A stretch of DNA of 38,201 nt from an uncultured Bacteroidaceae bacterium. GTDB lineage: Bacteria > Bacteroidota > Bacteroidia > Bacteroidales > Bacteroidaceae. The notes below the pieces were generated by a model. The model ran no database searches. It was not told where the DNA came from and worked only from the letters and a program-made list of their open reading frames with translations. This document shows, one piece after another, positions 1-8,186 of the stretch (the first letter of the stretch is position 1; every line of letters starts with the position of its first letter). The stretch spans positions 1-38,201 of the forward strand of contig CAJODY010000027.1 of NCBI GenBank assembly GCA_905233285.1, read 5' to 3'. Position numbers and translations under genes: made by a program.

Positions 1-92
1 TGCTTCTGAGCCTCTGCTTCAACAATCTTTTTCAAGCTTAGAATGCTTTCCACGGAACCTACGGATGTTCCGCCAAATTTTAATACTTTCAT
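1..92 (-). CDS. thrA: Aspartokinase N-terminus (probably bifunctional aspartokinase/homoserine dehydrogenase), cut by window edge
   Basis: Reading leftward from the ATG at 92-90 gives MKVLKFGGTSVGSVESILSL, then about ten more residues before the window ends. KFGGTSVG is the N-terminal ATP/aspartate-binding motif of aspartate kinases, which phosphorylate aspartate in the first step toward lysine, threonine and methionine. In Bacteroidota this N-terminus usually belongs to the long ThrA fusion with homoserine dehydrogenase, but only about 30 residues are visible, so a single-domain LysC cannot be excluded. The ATG overlaps the TGA of the upstream small membrane protein (ATGA, 4 bp), which suggests translational coupling at the end of the cysS transcript. 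Confidence 0.85.
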   Translation of the reverse strand, partial: MKVLKFGGTSVGSVESILSLKKIVEAEAQK

Positions 93-280
93 TGCTTTTC
101 GTTATATATGTTTTTTACGTTTATTCCAAACCATACAATGGCAATGCCGAACAGACCAGCCATTGCATAAGAGAGCATGTCGCCCAGAACCACCGAAAGC
201 CATATGCTCACTCCAAAGCATATAGTCACAAACAGCAGCGACAGGCTGAATACTATCATCTTAATTTGTCGTATTGTCAT
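89..280 (-). CDS. Small two-helix membrane protein, unknown function
   Basis: A 63-residue ORF between cysS (5 bp upstream) and thrA (4 bp ATGA overlap). I do not recognise the family. It has a short basic start (MTIRQIK), a first hydrophobic stretch at about residues 8-30, a polar turn (GDM), a second hydrophobic stretch at about 33-53, and a charged tail (KNIYNEKQ). This fits a two-helix inner-membrane hairpin. The tight packing on both sides and the stop/start overlap with thrA argue that it is translated. It could be a spacer ORF with little function. Proximity to thrA does not by itself imply a role in amino-acid synthesis. Confidence 0.65.
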   Translation of the reverse strand: MTIRQIKMIVFSLSLLFVTICFGVSIWLSVVLGDMLSYAMAGLFGIAIVWFGINVKNIYNEKQ

Positions 281-285
281 AGGGA

Positions 286-1776
286 TTATTTATTCAGTTT
301 CCAACTGTAACCGTCCTTGGTGTCTTTTACCTCGAAACCGAGTGCAGCCAACTGGTCGCGAATCTGGTCGCTGGTTGCCCAGTCTTTGTTCTGCTTTGCT
401 TTCATACGTTGTTCGAGAAGCATATCGACTACCTTGCCATAAGCCTCTTCGCGTTCTTTGTTTTCGCCTCCGGCACTGGTTTCTTTGAGTCCGAGAATCT
501 CGAATACGAATACTGAGAACAACTGCTTCATGGCTTCCAGAGCATCTGCATCGATTGTCTCTTTCTTGTCGGCGATGCTGTTAATCAGACGGCATGCCTC
601 GAAGAGGTTGGAGATGACGATTGGGGTGTTGAAGTCGTCGTACATGGCATCGTAGCAATGCTGACGTATTTCTTCTACTGTCTGGAGTTTTACTGTTCCT
701 CCGGCAACAGGCTGAAGGGTACCGAGCAGTTTCCAAGCATCCATGAGTCGTTCCAGTCCTTTCTCTGCAGCCTTCAAGGCATCGTTCGAGAAGTCAACAG
801 TCGAACGGTAATGAGCCTGAAGGATAAAGAAACGAATGGTCATCGGACTATATGCCTGTTCCAGTTGCGGATGTTTTCCGCTGAAGAACTCGGGCAGGGT
901 GATGAAGTTTCCGAGCGACTTACCCATCTTCTGTCCGTTGATGGTAATCATATTGTTGTGAATCCAATATTTCACCATCTCGTCGCCCTGCGAAGCTACT
1001 GCCTGAGCTATCTCACACTCATGGTGTGGGAAAACGAGATCCATACCTCCTCCATGTATGTCGAAGTGGTTGCCCAGATATTTCCTTCCCATAGCCGTAC
1101 ATTCACAGTGCCATCCGGGGAATCCTACACTCCACGGACTTTTCCAACGCATAATATGTTCGGGTTGGGCAGCTTTCCAAAGTGCAAAGTCGGCCTGATT
1201 ACGCTTCTCACCTACTCCTGCCAGTTCACGGCTGGCATCTTTCACGTTCTCAAGTGAACGACCTGAGAGAATGCCGTACTTATGCTTTTTGTTATAAGAC
1301 TCTACATCGAAATAAATCGAACCATTGCTCTCGTATGCAAAACCATTATTCAGAATCTCATCTACGAGGTCTATCTGTTCCATGATATGACCTGTGGCAT
1401 GGGGTTCGATGCTCGGACGGAGACATCCCAGAGCATCCATAGCATCGTGGTAGCGGTTAGTGTAATACTGAGCCACTTCCATCGGTTCAAGCTGCTCGAG
1501 ACGTGCTTTCTTTGCAATCTTGTCTTCGCCTTCATCAGCATCATGTTCGAGATGACCCACATCGGTAATGTTACGAACATAACGCACCTTGTAGCCGATG
1601 TGCATTAGATAACGGAATACGATGTCGAAGGTAATGGCTGGACGGGCATGTCCCAGATGGGCATCGCCATAGACCGTAGGTCCGCAGACATACATGCCAA
1701 CATGTCCCTCATTGAGGGGCTTGAAAACCTCTTTCCTTCGCGTCAGCGTATTATAAACATAAAGAGCCTGTTCCAT
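286..1776 (-). CDS. cysS: Cysteinyl-tRNA synthetase
   Basis: A 496-residue class I aminoacyl-tRNA synthetase that charges tRNA-Cys in the cytoplasm. The HIGH signature is HLGH at 40-43, inside [15 protein letters not shown]. The KMSKS signature is KMGKS at 283-287. The zinc site that selects cysteine is present by alignment to the E. coli enzyme: C31, C226 in GWHCEC, and H251 and E255 in FPHHECE. The C-terminal anticodon-binding helical region (about 370-496) ends with the usual YSWKL-type tail. Length is slightly above the E. coli enzyme (461). The start ATG at 1776-1774 follows a Bacteroidota -7 element (TACCTTCG) at 1795-1802, so cysS has its own promoter and may carry the small membrane protein and thrA on its transcript. 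Confidence 0.98.
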   Translation of the reverse strand: MEQALYVYNTLTRRKEVFKPLNEGHVGMYVCGPTVYGDAHLGHARPAITFDIVFRYLMHIGYKVRYVRNITDVGHLEHDADEGEDKIAKKARLEQLEPMEVAQYYTNRYHDAMDALGCLRPSIEPHATGHIMEQIDLVDEILNNGFAYESNGSIYFDVESYNKKHKYGILSGRSLENVKDASRELAGVGEKRNQADFALWKAAQPEHIMRWKSPWSVGFPGWHCECTAMGRKYLGNHFDIHGGGMDLVFPHHECEIAQAVASQGDEMVKYWIHNNMITINGQKMGKSLGNFITLPEFFSGKHPQLEQAYSPMTIRFFILQAHYRSTVDFSNDALKAAEKGLERLMDAWKLLGTLQPVAGGTVKLQTVEEIRQHCYDAMYDDFNTPIVISNLFEACRLINSIADKKETIDADALEAMKQLFSVFVFEILGLKETSAGGENKEREEAYGKVVDMLLEQRMKAKQNKDWATSDQIRDQLAALGFEVKDTKDGYSWKLNK

Positions 1777-1794
1777 AACGTATAAAATTTCGCG

Positions 1795-1802
1795 CGAAGG
1801 TA
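1795..1802 (-). promoter_or_regulatory. Bacteroidota-type -7 element upstream of cysS
   Basis: Read on the minus strand this is TACCTTCG, close to the Bacteroidota housekeeping sigma -7 consensus TAnnTTTG, followed by GCGCG. It lies 18 nt before the cysS ATG. About 19 nt further upstream is a weak -33 match (TTTCG, about 1822-1826). The same TACCTTCGCG form recurs before dut and the DUF4294 gene. Confidence 0.6.
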
Positions 1803-1847
1803 CGATAAAAAAATAAAACTGCGAAAGAGTAGCTGCAAAAACTGACG

Positions 1848-2552
1848 TTACTTGAGTATAATACTATCCTCAAGTATCTGAATCAGCCCATTTTTATACA
1901 GATTTCCGACAGCTTGTTTGAAAGTGCGCTTACTTACGCCAAACTCCCGGTAGATGTCTTCCGAAGGACTGTGGTCGTGAAGATGACAGATGCCGTCGTG
2001 TTCCTTCATCCATTGCAACAGACGTGGCGAAAAGTCGTCGATAAGGAGTGGACGGGATGTAATCTGGTTGTATTTCACCTCACCGTCAGCTGTAACGTAT
2101 TTCTCTGGTGCTTGCTGGTTGCCCTGCTGATTTTTCAATAATTTCTGTATGCGGGATGTGCATACAATGCGATAGGTGAGGTTGTCGATATAGCAGTAAA
2201 TCTGATAGCGTTTTCCCGGTTTCATCGGTACTGCCTGCTCCTTAAACGGACAGAAAAGGTCTTTTGTAAGTCCCCAGTCCAGATATGCTCCGTACTGGTT
2301 CACCCACTTACACTCGAGAAATGCAAAACCGCCAACTTCGACAAGAGACTTCTGTGTTGTAGCCGTAAGACGTTCCTCGTGGTCGAGATAGAGGAACACA
2401 TCAACGACATCACCCACCTTCGTCCCTTCCGGGATGTATTTGGTGGGCAGAAGAATGTCACCTACCTGCCCTCCTTCGAGATATGCCCCGTGAGGGAGGA
2501 TTCTAGCTACTTTGAGTTTGTTCCGTTTTCCAAGTTGGAGTTTTACTTCCAT
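1848..2552 (-). CDS. CvfB-like S1 RNA-binding protein, shortened
   Basis: A 234-residue protein resembling CvfB/YitL, a cytoplasmic S1-domain RNA-binding protein linked to post-transcriptional control in Gram-positives. Residues about 1-62 and 70-135 form two S1-like barrels; the second contains [22 protein letters not shown]. Residues about 160-234 match the C-terminal winged helix ([26 protein letters not shown]). Family members of about 280 residues carry a third S1 domain between these parts. Here only a polar linker of about 25 residues is present, and the frame stays open. The gene starts 12 bp after the ABC ATPase, so it probably shares that transcript. The RNA target is unknown. Confidence 0.85.
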   Translation of the reverse strand: MEVKLQLGKRNKLKVARILPHGAYLEGGQVGDILLPTKYIPEGTKVGDVVDVFLYLDHEERLTATTQKSLVEVGGFAFLECKWVNQYGAYLDWGLTKDLFCPFKEQAVPMKPGKRYQIYCYIDNLTYRIVCTSRIQKLLKNQQGNQQAPEKYVTADGEVKYNQITSRPLLIDDFSPRLLQWMKEHDGICHLHDHSPSEDIYREFGVSKRTFKQAVGNLYKNGLIQILEDSIILK

Positions 2553-2564
2553 ATCGTGAGTGCT

Positions 2565-3266
2565 TTACTGATTATCGATTCTGCCGTCGATAAGGCGTAT
2601 CGTACGGTCAGTCATAGCTGCAAGAGCCTCATCATGGGTAACGATGGCAAATGTATATCCGAACTTGTCTCGAAGGTCGAAAAATAGTTGATGCAGTTCT
2701 GCTTTATTCTGCATGTCGAGCGAGCCGGAGGGTTCGTCGGCAAGTATGACTGAAGGATTGTTTACCAAAGCACGTGCCACAGCCACACGCTGACGTTCAC
2801 CACCCGACAGCTGGTTGGGCTTGTGGTCGGCACGGTCTGTCAGATTCATGGTTTCGAGCAGACTCATCGCATGACTTTTCAGTGTGCGGTTATTGCTGAA
2901 AGGAAGTGACTTCTGCGGGAACCCACTCGAGCCATGCTGTCCGAGTGCAATCATGCCAGGTATCATAATATTCTCGAGTGCCGTGAATTCGGGAAGAAGC
3001 TGGTGGAACTGAAACACGAAACCGATATACCGGCTGCGGAAATGGCTCAGCTGGTTCGACTTTAGTCGGTTTACATCTACTCCTGCCACGTTCACTGTTC
3101 CCGAGTCCGGACGGTCCAATGTACCCATTATATGTAGCAGGGTGGTCTTTCCGGCTCCTGACGGACCGACTATGCTTACAATCTCACCCTCTGTGATGCT
3201 GAGGTCTATACCCTTCAGAACCTGAAGCGTATCAAATGATTTTGTTATGTTATTCAGTTGTATCAT
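2565..3266 (-). CDS. LolD-type ABC transporter ATP-binding protein
   Basis: A 233-residue ATPase of the LolD/MacB-like ABC family, which powers inner-membrane permeases that move lipoproteins or other substrates across the envelope. Walker A is GPSGAGKT (34-41), the Q-loop is [10 protein letters not shown] (about 86-95), the signature is LSGGE (153-157), Walker B ends VILADEP with the catalytic E178, and the H-loop is in IVTHDEA. Between [12 protein letters not shown] and the helix before the signature there is an extra basic and Ser-rich segment of roughly 20 residues (about 108-129) that I do not expect in LolD, which explains the length over the usual 215-220. No permease gene is adjacent, so the partner is unknown. 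It starts 6 bp after the antiporter stop. Confidence 0.88.
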   Translation of the reverse strand: MIQLNNITKSFDTLQVLKGIDLSITEGEIVSIVGPSGAGKTTLLHIMGTLDRPDSGTVNVAGVDVNRLKSNQLSHFRSRYIGFVFQFHQLLPEFTALENIMIPGMIALGQHGSSGFPQKSLPFSNNRTLKSHAMSLLETMNLTDRADHKPNQLSGGERQRVAVARALVNNPSVILADEPSGSLDMQNKAELHQLFFDLRDKFGYTFAIVTHDEALAAMTDRTIRLIDGRIDNQ

Positions 3267-3272
3267 AATCTG

Positions 3273-5399
3273 TTACGTTGCTTTCGTTATCCAGTGCGAC
3301 AGCCATGTTGTTATGCGACTGCCGGAGTCGAGCGTCTGCTGCTGACTGCGTTTAGGCGAAAGGAAACTCTCTTCGCTTTCTGCTTGCTGGTCTGGATAAA
3401 TGACGAGTAGCGATGTGTTTGAGAAATACTGGGATAGCCATACTGACAACTTGTTGAACGAAGCGTTCCACGAAATACTGCCACGACGTGCCGCAACCAC
3501 GACAAGAAGATGGTCTGCATTGACTTCGTGACGAAGTGACGGGAGGTCAGCCCAAATCTCCATGCTTTCGTATTCTGTTTGTACCGTGTTGTGACGTTCC
3601 TTCATGTACGGAATAAGGGTTTGTGCCGTCTCTTCCGATGCATAGAACTCGAGTACGCAGCCTAAATCTTCCGCAATTCGGGCTACACGGTTTATCCAAC
3701 GGTAATATCCACGTTCGTATTGTGCCTTCGGGGGTACGGCTACAACAATTTTCCGCAGGGTATTGGCAGGAATCTGCAGATTGACTATTGATATCTGACG
3801 GGCGATTCCATCGATAAGTCCGCTTGCAAATGTGCCGAAGAAACTGTCGGCAGTATGCTGACGGTGATGCAATCCGATAAGTATCTCACTGGCATCGTTT
3901 TCATAGAACGAGTGAATAGTTGCCATCACGAAGTTGACTGCCAGTCGGGTCTTGGTCTGAACGGGTACGTCAGCAGCCGAAGCCAGCTGTGTAGCTATAC
4001 CGAGACATTCCTGCGAATGCATCTTTGCCTCTTCGGTCAAATCGGAATCGTTTATGATATTCAGACAGATAAGTCCGCGGTTCAGTTGACGGTTTCGCAT
4101 CATGAAGGCCGTATCCATAATCTGCGGAATGTTATCCAGATTATTCAGCGGAATGAGAATCTTCTCATCGTCGAGTGCCGTGGAGTCGCGACGCTCCGAG
4201 GCATTTCTGCTACCGACACTCATCTTTATACCTTTCGAAGCCCGGTCGGTGACTATACTGCTTATTATACACGAAATGAGTATCGTTACGACTACACCGT
4301 CGAGCACAGCACCACTCATAAGCGGTTCACCCGAATTCGGCATCTTCAGGTGTGTACCAACAAGCACCATTGCCAGGGCTCCTGCAGCATGTGCCTCGGT
4401 AAGTCCGAACATCATCAGTCCCTGATAGCGATTCCATCGGAACAGACGGCGGGTTATGACTGCTGCCAGATATTTCGAGACCGTACCTGCCACAACCATG
4501 ATAAGCACCACAAGAGCAGCATTACCCTCATAGAACAGTGGACGTATATTTACAAGCATACCCACACCTATCAGGAAGTAAGGTATAAAGATGGCTCCTG
4601 CCACAAATTCCAGCCTGTTCATCAGTGGCGAGGTGCTCGGAATGAAACGGTTAAGTACCAGTCCAGCCAGGAAAGCACCGAAGATACCTTCCAGTCCACA
4701 CATCTCCGCTGCCATAGCTGCCGAAAGGAATATGACTGCTATAGTGAAGGTGAAAAGCATGATGGGATCGCTGAATTTCCGGAAGAACACCCTTATTATC
4801 CTTGGCAGTACCCAGAACATGAACAACAGGAATATTCCAAAACGCAGGACGAAGAAAATCCAGAACAAAGCATCGATTCCATCGCCTTTTATAACCCCTG
4901 ACAAACCAGCAAGGAAGAGCAGGGCAGAGAGCAATGCTATCATCGTGGCAAGTACCGATACCGTGACCGAAGGGTCGTTCGTCACTCCATACCGCCCCAC
5001 TATCGAGTAGCTGACCAGAGTATGCGAAGCAAATATACATGCCAGGAGCAACGAAGCCTCAATACTGTAGTTCAGAAGATATAGTCCTGAGAACAATCCG
5101 AACAGGAAAGGAATGACAGTCGTCATTGCACCGAAAGCAATACCTCGCATACGGTTCTGCTTCAGGTTCTGCATATTCATCTCCAGTCCGGCAAGGAACA
5201 TGATAAAGTAGATACCCACCTTACCGAACATCTCGAACGATGCATCCCTCTGCAGCAGGTTCAGCCCGTTTTCACCAACCACGACACCGGCCAGAATCAT
5301 CCCCACAAGATGCGGAATTCGCAACTTGCTGAAAATCATCGGGGCAGTAAATATAATGCATACCACGATGAAGAAAATCCAAGTCGGGTCTTTTATCAT
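3273..5399 (-). CDS. CPA2-family cation/proton antiporter with C-terminal stress-protein-like region
   Basis: A 708-residue membrane protein. Residues about 5-390 contain roughly a dozen hydrophobic segments typical of the Na+/H+ exchanger fold, opening with IPHLVGMILAGVVVGENGL, which matches the conserved first repeat of Kef/NapA-type antiporters. After the last segment (VVTILISCIISSIVTDRA) comes a soluble part of about 300 residues that resembles two universal-stress-protein domains (ILIPLNNLDN at about 413; KIVVAVPPKAQYERGY at about 560). Such tails usually regulate transport by nucleotide binding. The cation (Na+ or K+) cannot be read from the sequence. The gene begins 1 bp after the TPR gene stop, so they are co-transcribed. 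Confidence 0.9.
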   Translation of the reverse strand: MIKDPTWIFFIVVCIIFTAPMIFSKLRIPHLVGMILAGVVVGENGLNLLQRDASFEMFGKVGIYFIMFLAGLEMNMQNLKQNRMRGIAFGAMTTVIPFLFGLFSGLYLLNYSIEASLLLACIFASHTLVSYSIVGRYGVTNDPSVTVSVLATMIALLSALLFLAGLSGVIKGDGIDALFWIFFVLRFGIFLLFMFWVLPRIIRVFFRKFSDPIMLFTFTIAVIFLSAAMAAEMCGLEGIFGAFLAGLVLNRFIPSTSPLMNRLEFVAGAIFIPYFLIGVGMLVNIRPLFYEGNAALVVLIMVVAGTVSKYLAAVITRRLFRWNRYQGLMMFGLTEAHAAGALAMVLVGTHLKMPNSGEPLMSGAVLDGVVVTILISCIISSIVTDRASKGIKMSVGSRNASERRDSTALDDEKILIPLNNLDNIPQIMDTAFMMRNRQLNRGLICLNIINDSDLTEEAKMHSQECLGIATQLASAADVPVQTKTRLAVNFVMATIHSFYENDASEILIGLHHRQHTADSFFGTFASGLIDGIARQISIVNLQIPANTLRKIVVAVPPKAQYERGYYRWINRVARIAEDLGCVLEFYASEETAQTLIPYMKERHNTVQTEYESMEIWADLPSLRHEVNADHLLVVVAARRGSISWNASFNKLSVWLSQYFSNTSLLVIYPDQQAESEESFLSPKRSQQQTLDSGSRITTWLSHWITKAT

Positions 5400-5400
5400 C

Positions 5401-6420
5401 CTACTTCATCTTTTCGTTTATTTTCTCTATATGCTCCTTTACGTCAGCCGCCTTTTCCAAATCCTCCGGTTTCATCAGCTCAACAGTACGGTCAATATAT
5501 CGTTTTGCTTCCGCATAGCTGCCTCTCAGATACAGAATCCAAGCCAACGTGTCAAGGTAGGTAGGATTGTCAGGTTCCAGTTCATTGCTCCGTCGCGACA
5601 TCTTCTCTGCCTCGTCCAGCCTCATCTCGTTCAGAGCCAGGTAATAGGCAAAGTTGTTCAGAGCCATGGCATCGTCGGGGCGATATACCAGACACGAATC
5701 ATAGTATTGGAATGCCCTTTCGTCGTTACCTGCATCATGATATATGTCACCGAGCAGAATGAACGCATCGGCTTTCTCTTTCAGCAGTCGTGGCAGCAAG
5801 TCGGCTGGCAGAGTGGTAGTAGGAGAAGCAAGTACCAGACTCTTCAACTCGTCGATGATTGAAACCACATCGTTCTTCTGTGTATAAATCTTCACCTTCT
5901 CCAGACTTATCTGGTCCGACTTTCCGTCTTTCACTTCCAGACGTTGCAACACACTCAGCACACTGTCCTGCATATTCTGTGAGGCATAGGCATCCAGCAT
6001 CATATACAGCAGCTCCTGCTTGTCGCTCCATTGTCTGTTCATGCGTTCCAACAGGGCTAGGGCTTCCATCGGTCGGTGGGTATTGAAATAAATCTTCGAC
6101 AACAGGTCGGCATACCAATAATTATCCGAGTTCCTCTTTACTGCCAATTCCATATCGTTTCTGGCGATGGAATCGCGGTTCAGAAGCATATCGAGCGGAG
6201 CAATGTAATAGAGCACCTCCTCTGCCTCTGGATTGAGTTGCTTGCAGTGGCTCAGCAAGTCGTATGCAGTATCGAAATTCCCATTCCTCAACTGCCGCTG
6301 GGCTTCAAGAAAGAAAGCCGGTACACGCATGTCGGCCGCAGGCTTCACCGCTTCCTTCTTCTGACGTGCCCCAACCGACACCCCAAACAACATACATATT
6401 ATAAATAATGTGTATTTCAT
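5401..6420 (-). CDS. Exported tetratricopeptide-repeat protein
   Basis: A 339-residue protein with a signal peptide (MKYTLFIICMLFGVSVGARQ, cleavage near residue 18) and no lipobox, so probably periplasmic. The mature part consists of TPR-like helical pairs. The clearest are at about 205-290, including AFILLGDIYHDAGNDERAFQYYDSC, ALNNFAYYLAL and TYLDTLAWILYLRGSYAEAKRYI. TPR proteins act as interaction scaffolds; no catalytic residues are evident. It is the first gene of a run that continues into the antiporter. Many Bacteroidota have a longer TPR protein near dut, so this may be a shortened version. No partner can be inferred. Confidence 0.88.
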   Translation of the reverse strand: MKYTLFIICMLFGVSVGARQKKEAVKPAADMRVPAFFLEAQRQLRNGNFDTAYDLLSHCKQLNPEAEEVLYYIAPLDMLLNRDSIARNDMELAVKRNSDNYWYADLLSKIYFNTHRPMEALALLERMNRQWSDKQELLYMMLDAYASQNMQDSVLSVLQRLEVKDGKSDQISLEKVKIYTQKNDVVSIIDELKSLVLASPTTTLPADLLPRLLKEKADAFILLGDIYHDAGNDERAFQYYDSCLVYRPDDAMALNNFAYYLALNEMRLDEAEKMSRRSNELEPDNPTYLDTLAWILYLRGSYAEAKRYIDRTVELMKPEDLEKAADVKEHIEKINEKMK

Positions 6421-6446
6421 TATCTCTTACATCTTGATAGAAAGTT

Positions 6447-6461
6447 CCTCCCCAGGGGAGG
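6447..6461. repeat. Perfect 7-1-7 inverted repeat between dut and the TPR gene
   Basis: CCTCCCCAGGGGAGG lies in the 51-bp gap between the dut stop and the TPR start. In RNA it forms a seven-pair GC-rich hairpin with a one-base centre (loop at least three bases in practice). No U-tract follows on the minus strand, so it is not a classic terminator. It could be an attenuating hairpin or an intergenic repeat. Confidence 0.5.
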
Positions 6462-6471
6462 TTAGAAGGGA

Positions 6472-6906
6472 CTACTTCGTTCCACTGTGACCGAAGCCTC
6501 CAGCACCGCGTTCAGTCTCGTCGAGCGTTTCCACCTGAACGAGTTCCGGCTGTTCGTGACGTGCTATCACCATCTGGGCTATACGTTCCCCGTCGTTGAT
6601 TACAAAGGGTTCGGCCGACAGGTTTATCAGTATGACACACACCTCACCTCTGTAGTCGGCATCGATGGTTCCGGGAGTATTCAACACCGTTATACCCTTC
6701 TTGATAGCCAGTCCTGAGCGAGGACGTACCTGAGCCTCGTATCCTGCCGGCAGAGCCATGAACAGCCCTGTGGGCACCAATACCCTTTCCATTGGTTTCA
6801 GCGTGATTGGTTCTTCGAGGTTTGCCCTCAAATCCATACCTGCCGACTGCGGTGTAGCATACTGCGGCAGTGGGTGATGCGACTTGTTTATTATCTCTAC
6901 TTTCAT
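6472..6906 (-). CDS. dut: dUTP diphosphatase
   Basis: A 144-residue trimeric-type dUTPase, which hydrolyses dUTP to dUMP and pyrophosphate, keeping uracil out of DNA and supplying thymidylate synthesis. All five motifs are present: motif 1 AGMDLRA (about 22-28), motif 2 PRSGLA (about 62-67), motif 3 [13 protein letters not shown] with the catalytic Asp and the Tyr that packs on uracil (about 76-88), motif 4 GERIAQMVI (about 107-115), and the flexible C-terminal motif 5 [10 protein letters not shown] (about 132-141). Length is normal. A -7 element (TACCTTCG, 6930-6937) lies 24 nt before the ATG at 6906-6904. Confidence 0.98.
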   Translation of the reverse strand: MKVEIINKSHHPLPQYATPQSAGMDLRANLEEPITLKPMERVLVPTGLFMALPAGYEAQVRPRSGLAIKKGITVLNTPGTIDADYRGEVCVILINLSAEPFVINDGERIAQMVIARHEQPELVQVETLDETERGAGGFGHSGTK

Positions 6907-6929
6907 AGTGCTTTTTGATTTTGTCGCCG

Positions 6930-6937
6930 CGAAGGTA
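6930..6937 (-). promoter_or_regulatory. -7 element upstream of dut
   Basis: TACCTTCG followed by CGGCG on the minus strand, 24 nt before the dut ATG. It has the same extended form as the elements before DUF4294 and cysS. No convincing -33 TTTG is visible at the right distance. Confidence 0.6.
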
Positions 6938-6971
6938 CGACTTTTTCTTTTTGTTTAATGTATTTTACTGC

Positions 6972-8090
6972 TCAATATTCATATCCGCTGCCTCCGAGGA
7001 ATTCACGAAGCAGTGAAAACGGCGGGAAGTATTCCACTTTTATGCGGTGATACTTGTGCAGCATCCTTATCAGTCGCTGAGCCTCCGGATATGCCTCTTC
7101 GTCGGGTTTGACAGTCTCCAGCAGAGGCAGAGCCAACTGGCGAAGCACACAATATTCATATTGGAACGAGGAATTGATATTCGCATCGGCATTCTCCTGG
7201 AACGGCAATATCCATTTCTCCTCACCCCTCCGCACAGAGTCCCAACGCCTCAGGGTCTCCTGCACATTCGTATTACGGAACTGCGAGTCGCGGACTATAC
7301 GGCGCAGCAGACGGTTGTCCGTAGTGGGGAACACCGAACCGTCCTTGTCGCGGTATATGGTTAGTGCCGAGATGTAAATCTTGTAGAAATAGTCATTGCT
7401 CAGATTCGCCCCTTCCAGCAGCAGCGGGTTCAGGGCATGAATACCTTCTATCAGCAGCACATTGTCCTGTTCCATACGCAGCACACGGTCGGTCAGCACA
7501 CTCTCACCCTTCATAAAGTCGAACCGCGGCAGACGCACTTCCCCGCTTCGCAGCAATATGCCTATGTGCTCTTGCAGCAGTGGCAGGTTGAGAGCATGGA
7601 TTGACTCCCAGTCCGGATTGCCGTCAATATCCTTCGGCACATTGTCGCCACGCATATAATAGTCGTCGAGCGACATGCTTAACGGTTTGAGTCCCTGCTG
7701 CAGTAGGGCATACGAGAGCTTCTTGCAGAACGTAGTCTTGCCACTCGACGACGGACCGGCTATGAGCACAGCCCTCACCTTCTGCCTTACGGCTATGTCT
7801 TCGGCAATACTGCTGATGGCTGCTTCCTTCAATGCCTCGCACACCTGCACCATCGTTCTGCCACCGCCGAAGTCTATACCGCCGTTGATGTAGTCGGCCG
7901 ACAGGTCATACACTTTCAGTTTCTTGTCCGTAGCGTTGATATGCAACTGCGAAACAAGGAAATTGATAGCCTCTGAGACGGTTTTGGGGGCTTCATCCGG
8001 ATTAATTTGCTCCGTAATGCGTAAAAAAGCCTCACTTACTTCGAACTTTTCAGAACTTTTAGTATTTTTGCGGCAGTTTTGTGTTGACAT
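6972..8090 (-). CDS. Uridine kinase-like nucleoside kinase, short N-terminal domain
   Basis: A P-loop kinase of the uridine kinase/phosphoribulokinase superfamily, probably phosphorylating a nucleoside with NTP. From the ATG at 8090-8088 it has 372 residues. The P-loop is AGPSSSGKTTF; other family elements are SLDDYYMRGDNVPKD, LLIEGIHALNP and TTDNRLLRRIVRDSQFR. The C-terminus ends SLLREFLGGSGYEY, as in the Bacteroidota nucleoside kinase group. Those relatives are usually about 550 residues with a TGS-like N-terminus. Here only about 100 residues precede the P-loop. A TTG at 8156-8154 in the same frame would add 22 residues, but a promoter (8117-8147) lies inside that extension, so I prefer the ATG. 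The exact substrate is uncertain. Confidence 0.88.
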   Translation of the reverse strand: MSTQNCRKNTKSSEKFEVSEAFLRITEQINPDEAPKTVSEAINFLVSQLHINATDKKLKVYDLSADYINGGIDFGGGRTMVQVCEALKEAAISSIAEDIAVRQKVRAVLIAGPSSSGKTTFCKKLSYALLQQGLKPLSMSLDDYYMRGDNVPKDIDGNPDWESIHALNLPLLQEHIGILLRSGEVRLPRFDFMKGESVLTDRVLRMEQDNVLLIEGIHALNPLLLEGANLSNDYFYKIYISALTIYRDKDGSVFPTTDNRLLRRIVRDSQFRNTNVQETLRRWDSVRRGEEKWILPFQENADANINSSFQYEYCVLRQLALPLLETVKPDEEAYPEAQRLIRMLHKYHRIKVEYFPPFSLLREFLGGSGYEY

Positions 8091-8101
8091 AGTATCATTC
8101 T

Positions 8102-8134
8102 TTTGTTTTTCAATGGCAAAGAAACGAATATTTG
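8102..8134 (+). promoter_or_regulatory. Promoter for the Na/phosphate cotransporter gene
   Basis: A -33 TTTG (8102-8105) and a -7-like AATATTTG (8127-8134, 7 of 8 to a TAnnTTTG-type box) are separated by 21 nt. The ATG follows at 8187. It overlaps the minus-strand promoter of the nucleoside kinase. Confidence 0.5.
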
Positions 8135-8147
8135 ATGGATTGACAAA
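8117..8147 (-). promoter_or_regulatory. Promoter for the nucleoside kinase gene
   Basis: On the minus strand a -33 TTTG (8147-8144) is followed after 19 nt by TTTCTTTG (8124-8117), close to TAnnTTTG. The kinase ATG is 26 nt further on at 8090. This spacing is what decides the kinase start. Confidence 0.6.
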
Positions 8148-8186
8148 AACTTGCAAGTCATAAATTCTTAAATAGTTAGAAAAAAT

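Noticed and set aside
3855-4901. Plus-strand ORF of 348 codons opposite the antiporter gene
   Set aside because: His/Arg/Tyr-rich translation without any domain; the antisense antiporter has continuous membrane helices and family motifs.
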